DNA of 64,000 nt, taken from contig NZ_CP120717.1 of assembly GCF_032883915.1 (NCBI RefSeq), positions 4,595,697-4,659,696 of the forward strand. The letters run 5' to 3'. Shown piece after piece: positions 1 to 8,964 of the stretch (position 1 is its first letter; each line of letters starts with the position of its first letter). The notes beneath the pieces were generated by a model. It was not told the DNA's origin, searched no databases, and saw only the letters and a list, made by a program, of their open reading frames with translations. Source of the stretch: Endozoicomonas sp. 8E (GTDB lineage: Bacteria; Pseudomonadota; Gammaproteobacteria; Pseudomonadales; Endozoicomonadaceae). The translations under genes and the position numbers were made by a program.

Positions 1-588
1 GATATCCCGTACTATTTTTTTAATATTATCCGCTATTTTTTTTCTTGATTGAGCACCATTTATACTTTCAAATTCTTTCCCTGTGTAGCTGTAAGTACCC
101 GTATCAATGTATTCCTTAATCTCTTTTTTCAGCTCATTGACTTTATCCATTAAACTGATACCGACATGTAATTTATCAATTTGTTGGACAAGTTTCTCTA
201 ATTCTTCTTTTACACATTGTTCTCTAACATTTTCTGAAGTAAGTAATTCCAGCAACTTTTTTTGCTCTACCTGACCGTGGCCAGAACTGGGGGCTACTTT
301 CTGGTTGCCTTCTGCCCCACCTTCTATACCGATGGTTTTCGGACTGTAAAGTCTGGAATGGCTGACATTGCAGTCGGTAAGAGTAAACGAACTGTCTAGC
401 CGTTGAAATCGGGTTCCAGATACTCCGATGTTGCCAGATACAACATTGGCAGGATTGAAGAGTCTCTCCTTGCCTTCGGTGGATCTTACCGACAGCGATT
501 TATAATTCCCTATTCCTTCACTATCACTGGCTTTGGAAATTAGGCCAGATCCGGTCATGGTATTGGTATTTTTGCCTGTTACATCCAT
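1..588 (-). CDS. Partial accessory protein, coiled-coil, N-terminal 196 codons
   Basis: An open frame runs from an ATG at 588 without a stop to the left edge, so at least 196 residues are present and the C-terminus is missing. A Shine-Dalgarno-like AAGGG lies 9 bases before the ATG. I do not recognise a family. The first third is Ser/Thr/Gly-rich and looks disordered. From about residue 105 it is rich in Glu, Lys and Leu with heptad-like spacing, suggesting a coiled coil. There is no signal peptide. The protein begins MDVTGKNTN, very like MDVTRKNSS, the start of the RING-WD40 protein at 30154-31929. That likeness suggests both belong to one accessory, effector-like repertoire, but function is unknown. 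Confidence 0.6.
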   Translation of the reverse strand, partial: MDVTGKNTNTMTGSGLISKASDSEGIGNYKSLSVRSTEGKERLFNPANVVSGNIGVSGTRFQRLDSSFTLTDCNVSHSRLYSPKTIGIEGGAEGNQKVAPSSGHGQVEQKKLLELLTSENVREQCVKEELEKLVQQIDKLHVGISLMDKVNELKKEIKEYIDTGTYSYTGKEFESINGAQSRKKIADNIKKIVRDI

Positions 589-789
589 ATATGCGCACCC
601 TTATCAAAATGTCCTTTTTACCTTTTGACAATGAGAACGAAAAAAAATTCCAATTCCCGAGCCGCAACCGACAATTGCGATATAACCCCTGCTTGAGTCT
701 TCCATCTGTCAAATACTTTTCCATTTCATTATCTGTTCAAGAAAAGCATTCAAAGCTAGTATGGGTCCACTAATCTGAGGACTTAGAAC

Positions 790-1629
790 ATGAGCGAACA
801 AGACAAATACGCCCCTCCGGCGGTCTGGACCTGGGACGATGAATCCGGCGGACAGTTTGCCAATATCAATCGCCCGGTATCAGGTAAAACACACGATAAA
901 AAACTGCCCAAGGGAGAGCATCCTTTCCAGCTGTACTCACTAGCCACTCCCAACGGAGTAAAAGTCACTATCATGTTCGAAGAGTTGTTAGAGAAAGGCA
1001 TTGATAACGCCGAATATGATGCTTATCCAATCAAGATCATGGAAGGAGAGCAATTCGGTAGCGGGTTTGTCGATATCAACCCCAATTCGAAGATTCCGGC
1101 ATTGATCGATAACAGTGGCGAGAAACCGGTTCGTATTTTTGAATCCGGTGCCATTCTGGTTCACCTGGCAGAAAAGTTTGGCGAATTTTTGCCGCAAAAA
1201 GAGGGCCGTGCAGAAGTCATGTCCTGGCTATTCTGGCAGATGGGCAGTGCACCTTTTTTAGGTGGAGGCTTTGGCCATTTTTATGCCTATGCACCCGAGA
1301 AATTTGAATACCCGATTAATCGTTACACCATGGAAGTAAAACGCCAGCTGGACGTACTGGATAAACAACTAGCGAAAAACAATTATATCGCAGGCAATGA
1401 ATACTCCATCGCCGATATCGCTATCTGGCCCTGGTACGGTACTTTGGTCTTGGGTCATCTATACAACGCGGCAGAGTTTTTGAGTGTGGACTCTTATAAA
1501 AATGTTAAACGCTGGGCAGAACAGATGGCTTCACGACCCGCAGTTGAACGCGGCAAGATGGTCAACAGAACCTGGGGAGAACCCGAGGAACAGTTGCCTG
1601 AACGACATGATAAGACTGACTTCAAATAA
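790..1629 (+). CDS. yghU: GSH-dependent disulfide-bond oxidoreductase YghU (GST family)
   Basis: This 279-residue protein has the full length of the Nu-class glutathione transferase YghU, a cytosolic enzyme that reduces disulfides and organic hydroperoxides with bound glutathione. The YghU-specific N-terminal extension is present (VWTWDDESGGQFANINRPVS, about residues 12-31). It is followed by the thioredoxin-fold segment PFQLYSLATPNGVKV, the VNPNSKIPAL-type loop (here INPNSKIPALID) and FESGAIL, which bind glutathione. The all-alpha C-terminal domain contains APFLGGGFGHFYAYAP and IADIAIWPW. GAGGA lies upstream of the ATG. It stands alone, with an unrelated gene remnant downstream. Confidence 0.95.
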   Translation: MSEQDKYAPPAVWTWDDESGGQFANINRPVSGKTHDKKLPKGEHPFQLYSLATPNGVKVTIMFEELLEKGIDNAEYDAYPIKIMEGEQFGSGFVDINPNSKIPALIDNSGEKPVRIFESGAILVHLAEKFGEFLPQKEGRAEVMSWLFWQMGSAPFLGGGFGHFYAYAPEKFEYPINRYTMEVKRQLDVLDKQLAKNNYIAGNEYSIADIAIWPWYGTLVLGHLYNAAEFLSVDSYKNVKRWAEQMASRPAVERGKMVNRTWGEPEEQLPERHDKTDFK

Positions 1630-1763
1630 TTGAGAGCTGTCTGGTAATTAATAAATTCAGCAAGTTGAGGACGATCTTATATTTTTCACTCTCTCAGTCC
1701 CAAATACACTCTCAGACAGGAGCGTGGATACGGGCCAAAACATAGAGAAGATATGAAGGTTAA

Positions 1764-1907
1764 GGTGCAGTCAAAGATTCTGCTTCAGGTGGATATGACC
1801 AGTGGCATGACAAAGTCAGTCCTGCGCACGACAGACCTACACTGAGTCGTTCTGAAGTGGGAGCTAAAGCAGAATCTATGCTGCATGATAATCCACCTGT
1901 AAGGTAG
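1764..1907 (+). pseudogene. Possible 3' remnant of a protein gene
   Basis: After a TAA at 1761-1763 there is a 47-codon frame without an upstream start, ending in TAG at 1905. Its translation looks protein-like (contains GGYDQWHDKVSPAHDRPTLS) and may be the tail of a lost gene; no family is recognised. The same DNA holds two interleaved inverted repeats: 1775-1785 with 1867-1877 (11 bp) and 1786-1794 with 1891-1899 (9 bp). The order A-B-A'-B' could instead mean a structured RNA or repeat element. Confidence 0.25.
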
Positions 1908-1928
1908 TGGCTACAAACTTTTGTATAA

Positions 1929-2258
1929 CTAGCCCATTTTCAAGACACCTTTTTTGTCCAATGTGACAAATGATTTTATGATCGCTTCATTTTCTAAAAG
2001 AATGGCTTCTACAACAGCCAGTTTTGCATTTCCTGTTGTCAGATAAACCAATTTTGGTGGATGGCCGTACTGAATTGCATAGCGAAGAAAATCTTTGTCT
2101 TTGCTGACAATGGTTAACTGTTGTTTTTTTGCATAACACCAGATTTCAATATCAGGTGAGTTATCCGGCTTTGAATGCAAAACATGCAAGCTTCCGGGGT
2201 ATGTATTATTGATTCTGACAACAAGTTTTGGTGAAAGGTTTTCATCCAACAATAACAT
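1929..2258 (-). CDS. DUF5615 PIN-like toxin of a type II toxin-antitoxin pair
   Basis: A 109-residue protein with the look of the DUF5615/Mut7-C PIN-like family. It starts MLLLDENLSPKLV, an acidic Asp-Glu-Asn near the N-terminus typical of these putative RNases, and has a central TIVSKDKDFLRYA segment supplying further acidic positions. Such proteins are paired with DUF433 proteins, and a DUF433 gene lies directly upstream, its stop overlapping this ATG by one base (TGATG). Inference: the pair is translationally coupled and acts as toxin plus antitoxin. Activity cannot be judged from sequence. Confidence 0.8.
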   Translation of the reverse strand: MLLLDENLSPKLVVRINNTYPGSLHVLHSKPDNSPDIEIWCYAKKQQLTIVSKDKDFLRYAIQYGHPPKLVYLTTGNAKLAVVEAILLENEAIIKSFVTLDKKGVLKMG

Positions 2259-2479
2259 CAGGCGGCACCAGATAGCTGATTGGCTGCATAGAGCAATGCA
2301 GCCTTAATATGCTCAGCCAGAAGATTAGGGTGTTCATCAAGTATTTCTGCTTGCGTCATACCACTTGCCAGCATTTCCAGTATGTCCGTAACCGTTATTC
2401 GGGTCTCTTTTATACAAGGTTTTCCAAAACGTTTTGCCTGATCAACTTCAATATGCTTTAAATAACCTTCTTTATTCAT
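2258..2479 (-). CDS. DUF433 antitoxin
   Basis: A 73-residue DUF433 protein, a small winged-helix/VapB-like family usually encoded before a DUF5615 or PIN toxin. The family signature is visible as GKPCIKETRITVTDILEMLA (residues 19-38), followed by ASGMTQAEILDEHPNL and LLAEHIKAALLYAA. A GGAGAG-type ribosome site precedes the ATG. It is first in the two-gene operon; the toxin start overlaps its stop by one base. Likely role: neutralises the toxin and represses its own promoter, as in other type II systems (inference). Confidence 0.85.
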   Translation of the reverse strand: MNKEGYLKHIEVDQAKRFGKPCIKETRITVTDILEMLASGMTQAEILDEHPNLLAEHIKAALLYAANQLSGAA

Positions 2480-2865
2480 AATTCTCTCCCGAATAAGCCC
2501 GTAAACATTCTACAACGGGCCAGTAGCGTGTATTTCCTCTATATACTTAAAACACAATGCTACACAGCCTCACCATTCTAGCAGTAACTTCCAGGGAATT
2601 AATTTTCTTGGCGAATATCAGGTGGCGAATATCAGGCACCCAGTTTTTTAGCTTGTTCCCATGGTATGGAGGCTACCACAAAATCCTGGTTTCCTCGCTT
2701 TCAGGCCCTTTGGGTTCAGACCAGGAAACCAGTACTTTGTCTTGAGTTTCGGGGTCCGCTTATCGGGATGCATACACTCCAATCCGTAGCATGGGAGCAA
2801 GCCTGTAACATATTTTCCACCTCAACCAAACAACCTCAGCTCAAAATATGTTATAAACCTTCACT
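2480..2865. other. Gene-poor interval between the toxin-antitoxin pair and ogt
   Basis: No convincing gene. Two overlapping short frames on the + strand look random. A short direct repeat GGCGAATATCAGG occurs twice close together (about 2609-2636). The promoter of the antitoxin operon (leftward) and of ogt (rightward) must lie here, but I cannot place them. Confidence 0.4.
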
Positions 2866-3399
2866 ATGAACACCATCAACATCCAATACTACAAATCACC
2901 CGTTGGCGAGCTGATGCTGGGCACCTATGACCAGCAGCTCTGCCTGTGTGACTGGCGCTATCGAAAGAAAAGATTGCAAGTTGACGCGCGTGTCAGAAAT
3001 GGGCTCAAAGCAGAGTATGTCGAGCAAGACAACGAAGTTATGGCCCTCACCCGACAGCAGTTGGAAGCGTATTTTCGTAAAGAGCGGAATAGCTTTTCAG
3101 TACCCCTGCTTCTGGTTGGCACTGCCTTTCAAAAGCAGGTTTGGCAGGCTCTTATGGATATTCCCTATGGAGAGACCACCACCTATGCCGGACTGGCAGA
3201 GTCCATGGGAGACAGAAACGCCCTGAGAGCCGTAGCCAATGCCAATGGTGCAAACGGCATTTCAATACTGATTCCCTGCCACCGAGTTATTGCCAGCAAC
3301 GGTGAACTTCAGGGTTATGCCGGTGGTAAACCGGCTAAAGAAAAGCTACTTAATCTGGAAGGTGGCTTACCTGCTCAACAGGGTTCGCTGTTTGATTAA
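2866..3399 (+). CDS. ogt: Methylated-DNA--protein-cysteine methyltransferase
   Basis: 177 residues, the length of single-domain O6-alkylguanine-DNA alkyltransferases. It repairs O6-methylguanine and O4-methylthymine by suicide transfer of the alkyl group to a cysteine. The active site is ILIPCHRVIASNGELQGYAG with Cys138. The upstream helix-turn-helix segment is VWQALMDIPYGETTTYAGLA, with the arginine finger region DRNALRAVANANGANG. There is no Ada-type N-terminal regulatory domain, so Ogt is the better name. It may be co-transcribed with rimJ, 32 bases downstream. Confidence 0.93.
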   Translation: MNTINIQYYKSPVGELMLGTYDQQLCLCDWRYRKKRLQVDARVRNGLKAEYVEQDNEVMALTRQQLEAYFRKERNSFSVPLLLVGTAFQKQVWQALMDIPYGETTTYAGLAESMGDRNALRAVANANGANGISILIPCHRVIASNGELQGYAGGKPAKEKLLNLEGGLPAQQGSLFD

Positions 3400-3431
3400 C
3401 ATACCCTCCCCCTCCGACTCACCATAAAAAT

Positions 3432-3980
3432 ATGATCAATATAAAAACACCCAGAACTCAATTAACCCTGCTTGATTCCGAACACGCCGGACTGCTTCTG
3501 GAGTACAGACTGACTAACCGGGATCACCTTACCCCCTGGGAACCTGTGCGAAGCAGAGGTTTTTATACACTGGAACAGTGTGAGCACCAGCTCACTGAAC
3601 AGTACAAAAGCTTCGAGGAAGGTTCAGGTTTCCAGCTCACAGCAATGACACCTGACCGAAAAGAAATCATTGGCCTGTGTAATTTTAACAATGTCGTCCA
3701 TGGTGCATTTCAAGCCTGTCACCTGGGCTACTCTATTTCGAAAAAATACCAGGGTCAGGGATTAATGTTCGAGATTGTTTCTGCGGGCATGGACTATATC
3801 TTTCAGGAAGCAAAGCTTCATCGCATCATGGCCAACTATATTCCTGACAACCATCGAAGTGCTGCATTACTCGAAAAGCTGGGCTTTGAAGTAGAAGGCA
3901 GAGCCCGGTCTTACCTCAAGATTGCCGGAAAGTGGCAGGATCATATTCTGACATCCAGAATCAACCCTGCGGATCATTAA
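3432..3980 (+). CDS. rimJ: GNAT acetyltransferase, RimJ-type ribosomal protein S5 N-acetyltransferase
   Basis: 182 residues with a GNAT fold and close likeness to RimJ, which acetylates the N-terminal alanine of ribosomal protein S5. RimJ-like stretches are HLTPWEPVRS (about 32-41), KEIIGLCNFNNVVHGAFQAC, LGYSISKKYQGQGLMFE (the acetyl-CoA pyrophosphate loop) and LHRIMANYIPDNHRSAALLE, followed by LGFEVEGRARSYLKIAGKWQ. The start gives the full family length. It is probably the second gene of an ogt-rimJ unit. Substrate assignment comes from family likeness only. Confidence 0.85.
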   Translation: MINIKTPRTQLTLLDSEHAGLLLEYRLTNRDHLTPWEPVRSRGFYTLEQCEHQLTEQYKSFEEGSGFQLTAMTPDRKEIIGLCNFNNVVHGAFQACHLGYSISKKYQGQGLMFEIVSAGMDYIFQEAKLHRIMANYIPDNHRSAALLEKLGFEVEGRARSYLKIAGKWQDHILTSRINPADH

Positions 3981-4068
3981 CAGCCTTACTTTTTATGGGT
4001 GCCTTTATGCCATAGCTGCCCAACAAGATAGAAACTGATAAACTCCGCAGCCTGTTACAGGAGTTTTT

Positions 4069-4551
4069 ATGTCAGGCACATCTCAAAAGAAGCAGGCTCA
4101 ACCCGCACCCGTTTGGCGGCGACTGGCTGCCATGATCTACGACAGTTTTCTGGTTTTGGCCATTATGTTTCTGGTGGGTTTTATCAACCTGGGTATTCAG
4201 ATGAAGGTGCATGGAGCTGAAGAACTCAAGGCCATGACAGAGAGCGGGCAATCCATTGGCGGACCTTTCTTTTATGCTGCGCTTTTTCTGAGCATTTTCA
4301 GCTTCTTCGCCTTTTTCTGGTCTCGTCGAGGCCAGACACTGGGCATGCAGGCCTGGAATATTCAGATTTTGGATCGGCAAGGGGGTTATATTTCTATCGG
4401 CCAATGTCTGATTCGCACACTGACCGCTATTCCTGCCCTGTTACTTTGCGGACTGGGAGTCTTCTGGTGTCTCTGGGATCGGGAACGTCTGAGCTGGCAA
4501 GATCGGTTATCGCGGTCCAGAACGCTTTATATTCCTAAACAAAAGTCCTGA
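4069..4551 (+). CDS. RDD family inner-membrane protein
   Basis: 160 residues with an RDD domain: RRLAAMIYDSFLVLAIMFLV near the N-terminus, then two more hydrophobic segments (about 64-84 and 120-137) and the C-terminal RLSWQDRLSRSRTL motif characteristic of the family. GGAG lies 5 bases before the ATG. RDD proteins are inner-membrane proteins of mostly unknown role, some linked to Na+/H+ transport. In Pseudomonas relatives an RDD gene lies next to lptG, as here, with the two genes convergent. A hairpin follows the stop. Confidence 0.85.
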   Translation: MSGTSQKKQAQPAPVWRRLAAMIYDSFLVLAIMFLVGFINLGIQMKVHGAEELKAMTESGQSIGGPFFYAALFLSIFSFFAFFWSRRGQTLGMQAWNIQILDRQGGYISIGQCLIRTLTAIPALLLCGLGVFWCLWDRERLSWQDRLSRSRTLYIPKQKS

Positions 4552-4564
4552 CCGGATAAATAAC

Positions 4565-4598
4565 AGGCAGTCAGCCTATGTCAGCTAAATGACTGCCT
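4565..4598 (+). terminator. Hairpin after the RDD gene
   Basis: AGGCAGTCA (4565-4573) pairs perfectly with TGACTGCCT (4590-4598). The T-run after it is poor, so it may be a weak terminator between the convergent RDD and lptG genes. Confidence 0.5.
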
Positions 4599-4674
4599 TG
4601 GTATCTGGCTTCAACACCATTCCTACCCTTTCAAAATAGCCAGCCATCTTCCGAAATAAGACTGCGCTCTGTCA

Positions 4675-5733
4675 TCAGGCAGCCCGGTATAGCAACAATG
4701 ATCCTATACCAATACAGATTAGAACCGGCAGCAGAACAGAGAAGACTGGCGGAAAACCAAACACCAGGCTGGAAGGCCCCAGCAGGTTCTGCACAATCAT
4801 AAATACCACCCCGGTAATCACACCCGAAAAGATTCTCAACCCCATACTGACCGAGCGCAGAGGACCAAAGACAAAGGAGATCCCCACCAGTACCAGGGAG
4901 AAAATAGACAAGGGTTGCAGTGCTTTTGTCCAGAACGCCAGCGCATATTCCCCCGTATCCAGCCCCTGCTCTTCCAGATAACGGGTGTAAGTATTCAGGC
5001 CTGATATAGACAGGCCATCGGGCTTAACCACCACCACTTTCAATAGCGTTGTTGTCAGGTTGGTATCCCAGGGCTCTGTATTCACTTTTTCTGAAACGAC
5101 TTTATCGCCTTCCATACGACTAAGAGTGACATCTTCAAGTAGCCAGTGATCCTGTTGATAGATCGCCCTTCTGGCAAACGAACTCTCCTTGAGCTTCATA
5201 TCATCATCAAAGACGTACCGACTCACACCATAGAGCACACCATTAGGCTCAACGGCATTAAAATACATAAATTCATTGCCTTCACGGTGCCAGACCCCTT
5301 CTCCGGAATACTCGCCATTGTAGGATCGGGCGATATTCTTCCGGCTTTCGGCAATCTGCTCTGTGGCAGGCGCCACATATTCTCCCAATACGATGCCTAT
5401 GAAAATCAGCACCAGGGCCGGCTTCATCACAGACCAGACCATCCGCCACAGCGAAACACCTGCGGCTCTCATGACCACCAGCTCGCTGTTTGAGGCCATA
5501 CTGCCAAGGCCGGCAAGACATCCAATCAAGGCTGACACCGGGATGAACTCATAAATCTTCTTGGGGATGAGAAGCAAAATATAGACGACTGCATCCGCCA
5601 TCTGATAATTGCCACGAATATTATCCAGCTCACCCAGAAACGCGAACATGGATTCCAGCGCCACCAGAATCAAAAGCACCACGACCATGGAAGCCAATAC
5701 GTTCCATGCGATGTAACGGTCCAGTTTACGCAT
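4675..5733 (-). CDS. lptG: LPS export permease LptG
   Basis: LptG, about 352 residues, is one of the two transmembrane subunits of the LptB2FG ABC transporter that extracts lipopolysaccharide from the inner membrane. It has the YjgP/YjgQ layout: three N-terminal helices (LDRYIAWNVLASMVVVLLIL onward), a periplasmic beta-jellyroll (about residues 130-265) and three C-terminal helices (PLSIFSLVLVGISFVFGPLR onward). I chose the ATG at 5733 rather than an upstream in-frame start at 5754: GGAAAG precedes it and homologues begin just before LDRYI. It overlaps the lptF stop by 8 bases, so the pair is translationally coupled. Confidence 0.95.
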   Translation of the reverse strand: MRKLDRYIAWNVLASMVVVLLILVALESMFAFLGELDNIRGNYQMADAVVYILLLIPKKIYEFIPVSALIGCLAGLGSMASNSELVVMRAAGVSLWRMVWSVMKPALVLIFIGIVLGEYVAPATEQIAESRKNIARSYNGEYSGEGVWHREGNEFMYFNAVEPNGVLYGVSRYVFDDDMKLKESSFARRAIYQQDHWLLEDVTLSRMEGDKVVSEKVNTEPWDTNLTTTLLKVVVVKPDGLSISGLNTYTRYLEEQGLDTGEYALAFWTKALQPLSIFSLVLVGISFVFGPLRSVSMGLRIFSGVITGVVFMIVQNLLGPSSLVFGFPPVFSVLLPVLICIGIGSLLLYRAA

Positions 5734-6835
5734 GAGCAACTTTCCTTTTGGCAATCATGACCCGCAAAGGCTCCTGAAAATAAACGACCAATGCAAGCAG
5801 CAGATAAACCCCATGCACCGACCAGACACCGACCTGTGGAGAAAGGCGACCATCATCAACCATTCCCCGGGTTGAAATCAGTAACGCCAGATAAAGTAAA
5901 TAGAGTAATACACCGGGCAAGAGTTTGACGAAGCGCCCCTGTCTGGGGTTTACTTTTGAGAGCGGTACAGCCAGCAACACAATAATTGGGATCAATAATG
6001 GCAGTGAGATACGCCACTGCAACTCCGCTATATAGGTGAGATTATCAGAGCCTAACAATGCAGAAGTCGGCAACGCCTGCTCTTTACTGATCTCATCAGC
6101 GACTGCATTCTCTTCCATTCGGACGCCATAGGTTCCATACTGGGTCACCCTGACTTTTTTGCCGCCGGGTGTCAGATCGTAGCGATAACCATCACTCAGG
6201 ATCAGATAGCGCTGACCGGCCTCCTCTGTGGTAGATATACGACCACGCTCTGCCAGCACCAGAGACATCTCTGAGCTACCCCGCCCGGATGACTGGTGAG
6301 CAATAAACACCTTCTCCATCTGTTGATTGTCATCCGTCAGCGATTCGGTGTAAGTAACCCGGTTTGCCCCCTCAAACTTTTGAAAACGACCCGGTACCAA
6401 GGTATCGAACTCAGTCATGGAATCCTGCTGATGAAGAATGGTTTCTACTTTCTTTATCCCCCAGGGGGCGACCAGAATACTCAGAAGAGCTACCAATAGC
6501 ATAACGCCCAGCGCCGGAATCATGGTCATGCGCAGCAGCTGACCCTGACTGACACCACAGGCCCCCATAACCGTCATTTCATTCTCTACATAGAGCCTGC
6601 CATAAGCCATGATAATGCCCAGAAACAGCCCCAGGGGAATAATCATTACCAGGAATTCGGGCATTCTGTAACCCATAATGGCAAAAAGGATATCGGCGTT
6701 CAGCGTGCCATTAGCGGCCTGCGCAAGATAGTTCACAAAACGGCCACTCATGATAATCAGGAGCACAACGCCGGTCACAGCAAATGTGACCTTGAGCATT
6801 TCTTTGGCCAGATATCGAAAAAGGATCGAAGGCAT
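5726..6835 (-). CDS. lptF: LPS export permease LptF
   Basis: 369-residue LptF, partner of LptG in the LptB2FG transporter. The start MPSILFRYLAKEMLKVTFAV is typical. Hydrophobic helices flank a periplasmic jellyroll domain, and the C-terminal part carries the family segment LPLLIPIIVLLAVPLSKVNP followed by PRQGRFVKLLPG. It is first in the lptFG pair and divergent from pepA, the same arrangement as in Pseudomonas and E. coli. Confidence 0.96.
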   Translation of the reverse strand: MPSILFRYLAKEMLKVTFAVTGVVLLIIMSGRFVNYLAQAANGTLNADILFAIMGYRMPEFLVMIIPLGLFLGIIMAYGRLYVENEMTVMGACGVSQGQLLRMTMIPALGVMLLVALLSILVAPWGIKKVETILHQQDSMTEFDTLVPGRFQKFEGANRVTYTESLTDDNQQMEKVFIAHQSSGRGSSEMSLVLAERGRISTTEEAGQRYLILSDGYRYDLTPGGKKVRVTQYGTYGVRMEENAVADEISKEQALPTSALLGSDNLTYIAELQWRISLPLLIPIIVLLAVPLSKVNPRQGRFVKLLPGVLLYLLYLALLISTRGMVDDGRLSPQVGVWSVHGVYLLLALVVYFQEPLRVMIAKRKVAHA

Positions 6836-7342
6836 GATCTTGAGTTACTGTTTCCGATAGTTCATAAAAGTAAAACTCACTTACCCGACAGGTCCGGTAA
6901 GTGTGACGCTTCAGGATAGAGAGTAATCCTGGCCATTTGTCGACCATCAAAACATGATTTTTCTGCCCGAAAAATCAGTTGTCGACACATTGAGACAATA
7001 AACGGACTAAAATCTATCTCTGAAAGCCTTGCGGGAATTCACTTCTCGTGCAAGCTCTGTTCAAATACCCGATCTGACAATTATCCAACAAACCTCTTCG
7101 AGTTTATAGCCCGGATGAAAGAAGTCTCATCATTTACATGCCTTTTGCAAAAAAAGGGTGTGTACCTGAGAGGCATTCAGGGTTGACTCAGGTGTCCGTC
7201 GGTTCAATCGAAATCCCGACTTCTGGTTACCAGAGCCACAAGCCCGATTAAGAGTATTTATCAGGAATTTGTCAGAAAGATTAACAGGAAATCGGGTCAT
7301 CCCCGAGAGTTAGAACCGGACAAGTGTCCTATGGGAGCAACC
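6836..7342. promoter_or_regulatory. Divergent lptF / pepA promoter region
   Basis: About 500 bases without a gene, containing the promoters of lptFG (leftward) and pepA (rightward). The octamer TTGTCGAC occurs twice in direct orientation (6938-6944 region and 6979-6986), on either side of a 9-bp perfect hairpin: TGATTTTTC at 6955-6963 pairs with GAAAAATCA at 6969-6977. The spacing suggests an operator or leader hairpin for lptF, but I do not recognise a known regulator. Confidence 0.4.
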
Positions 7343-8824
7343 ATGCAATTTATCGTAAAAAGCGGAGCGGTAGAGAAGCAGAAAACTGCCTGCCTGGTAC
7401 TGGGTGTGCAGAAGAAAGAGCTTACCGCCGCAGCCGCAGCCGTAAACGAAGCCAGCAAGGGTGCCATCAACAGCATCCTCAAACGAGGCGACCTCAAGTA
7501 CAAGGCAGGTCAGACCCTGTTGCTCCAGCATGTTCCGGAAATGCCCTCTGAGCGGATTCTGCTCTGTGCGACCGGCGAAGGAAAAACCGCCCTCCAGGAA
7601 AGTGAATTCATCAAACTGGCCAAAGCCGTTGCTGGTGAACTGAAAGCTGCCTCTGTCAAAGACGCCCTGGTGTCCCTGGAAGATATCAATGTAGACGGCA
7701 AGGACCACAGCTGGAAAGTACGTCAGCTGGTAGAAGCCATTGTGTATGCGTTCTACCAGTTCGACGAATTCAAGAGTAAAAGTGCCGATACACTGGTACT
7801 GAAGAAAGTCACCTTTCTGGCTGATCGCAAGCAGGCAAAATCTCTGAATCAAGCTATTGCTGAAGGTCAGGCCATTGGTGAAGGTCGTAACCTGGCTCGC
7901 ACTCTGGGCAACCTGCCGGGCAATATCTGCCACCCGACTTATCTGGCAGACCAGGCTAAAGCTTTGGCAAAATCCCATGCCAGGATGACCGCCAAGATTC
8001 TGGGTGAAAAACAGATGTCCGATTTGGGTATGAACTCCCTGCTTTCTGTAGGCCAGGGTTCAGACCAGGAATCCAAATTGATTCTGATGGACTACAAAGG
8101 TGGCAAGCGTGGCGAGAAGCCCATTGTCCTTCTGGGTAAAGGCATCACCTTCGATACCGGTGGCATTTCCCTGAAGCCCGGCGCAGCCATGGACGAGATG
8201 AAATTCGACATGTGCGGTGCAGCCAGCATTTTTGGCGCCATGCAAACCATCCTGGCATTGAACCTGCCCATCAACGTTGTGGGTATGGTTGCCGCCGCCG
8301 AGAATATGCCCAGTGGCAACGCTACCCGCCCGGGAGACATCGTAACTTCAATGTCAGGCCAGACCATTGAAATTCTTAATACTGACGCCGAAGGCCGTCT
8401 GGTACTCTGCGATGCTCTGACTTACGCCGAGCGTTACAAGCCAAAAGCAGTGATCGATGTTGCCACTCTCACAGGTGCCTGCGTTATTGCCCTGGGTCAC
8501 CACACCACCGGTCTTCTTGGCAACAATGACGAGCTTACCGAAGCACTGCTGAAAGCTTCCAAAGACGCTTCCGATCTGGCGTGGCAGCTGCCAATGGGTG
8601 AAGAGTATCAGGCTCAGCTGGATTCCAACTTTGCTGATATGGCCAACATCGGTGGCCGTGCGGCTGGCACCATCACTGCGGCCTGCTTCCTGGCACGCTT
8701 TACAGAAAGCTACCCATGGGCTCATCTGGACATCGCCGGAACGGCCTGGAACTCCGGTAAAGCCAAAGGTGCTACCGGTCGCCCTGTACCCATGTTGATT
8801 CAATATCTGCTGAACCAGCTGTAA
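7343..8824 (+). CDS. pepA: Leucyl aminopeptidase PepA (M17)
   Basis: 493-residue cytosolic M17 metallopeptidase that releases N-terminal residues; in E. coli PepA also binds DNA in cer/Xer recombination. The catalytic domain shows [20 protein letters not shown] (metal-binding Lys and Asp), [13 protein letters not shown], and the family signature [11 protein letters not shown] chose the ATG at 7343 (MQFIVKSG), matching homologues and preceded by GGGAG; an in-frame ATG at 7331 lacks such a site. It is followed by a hairpin and, after a small gene, by holC and valS, a conserved gammaproteobacterial order. Confidence 0.97.
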   Translation: MQFIVKSGAVEKQKTACLVLGVQKKELTAAAAAVNEASKGAINSILKRGDLKYKAGQTLLLQHVPEMPSERILLCATGEGKTALQESEFIKLAKAVAGELKAASVKDALVSLEDINVDGKDHSWKVRQLVEAIVYAFYQFDEFKSKSADTLVLKKVTFLADRKQAKSLNQAIAEGQAIGEGRNLARTLGNLPGNICHPTYLADQAKALAKSHARMTAKILGEKQMSDLGMNSLLSVGQGSDQESKLILMDYKGGKRGEKPIVLLGKGITFDTGGISLKPGAAMDEMKFDMCGAASIFGAMQTILALNLPINVVGMVAAAENMPSGNATRPGDIVTSMSGQTIEILNTDAEGRLVLCDALTYAERYKPKAVIDVATLTGACVIALGHHTTGLLGNNDELTEALLKASKDASDLAWQLPMGEEYQAQLDSNFADMANIGGRAAGTITAACFLARFTESYPWAHLDIAGTAWNSGKAKGATGRPVPMLIQYLLNQL

Positions 8825-8830
8825 TATTCT

Positions 8831-8865
8831 CAGGGTTGTGGATCTCTGGAGGCTCACAACCCCTG
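8831..8865 (+). terminator. Hairpin after pepA
   Basis: GGGTTGTG (8833-8840) pairs with CACAACCC (8855-8862), extended by CAG/CTG outside. The following T-run is short (TGTTTCC), so this is a possible weak terminator. Confidence 0.5.
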
Positions 8866-8964
8866 TTTCCGAAAATCATCAACGCAACATTCGATAAGCC
8901 GCTGTCAGATGTCTTGCCGTAAACCTCTGCTAGTCTGTGCCATTCACTCATATTGATTGGAGTT

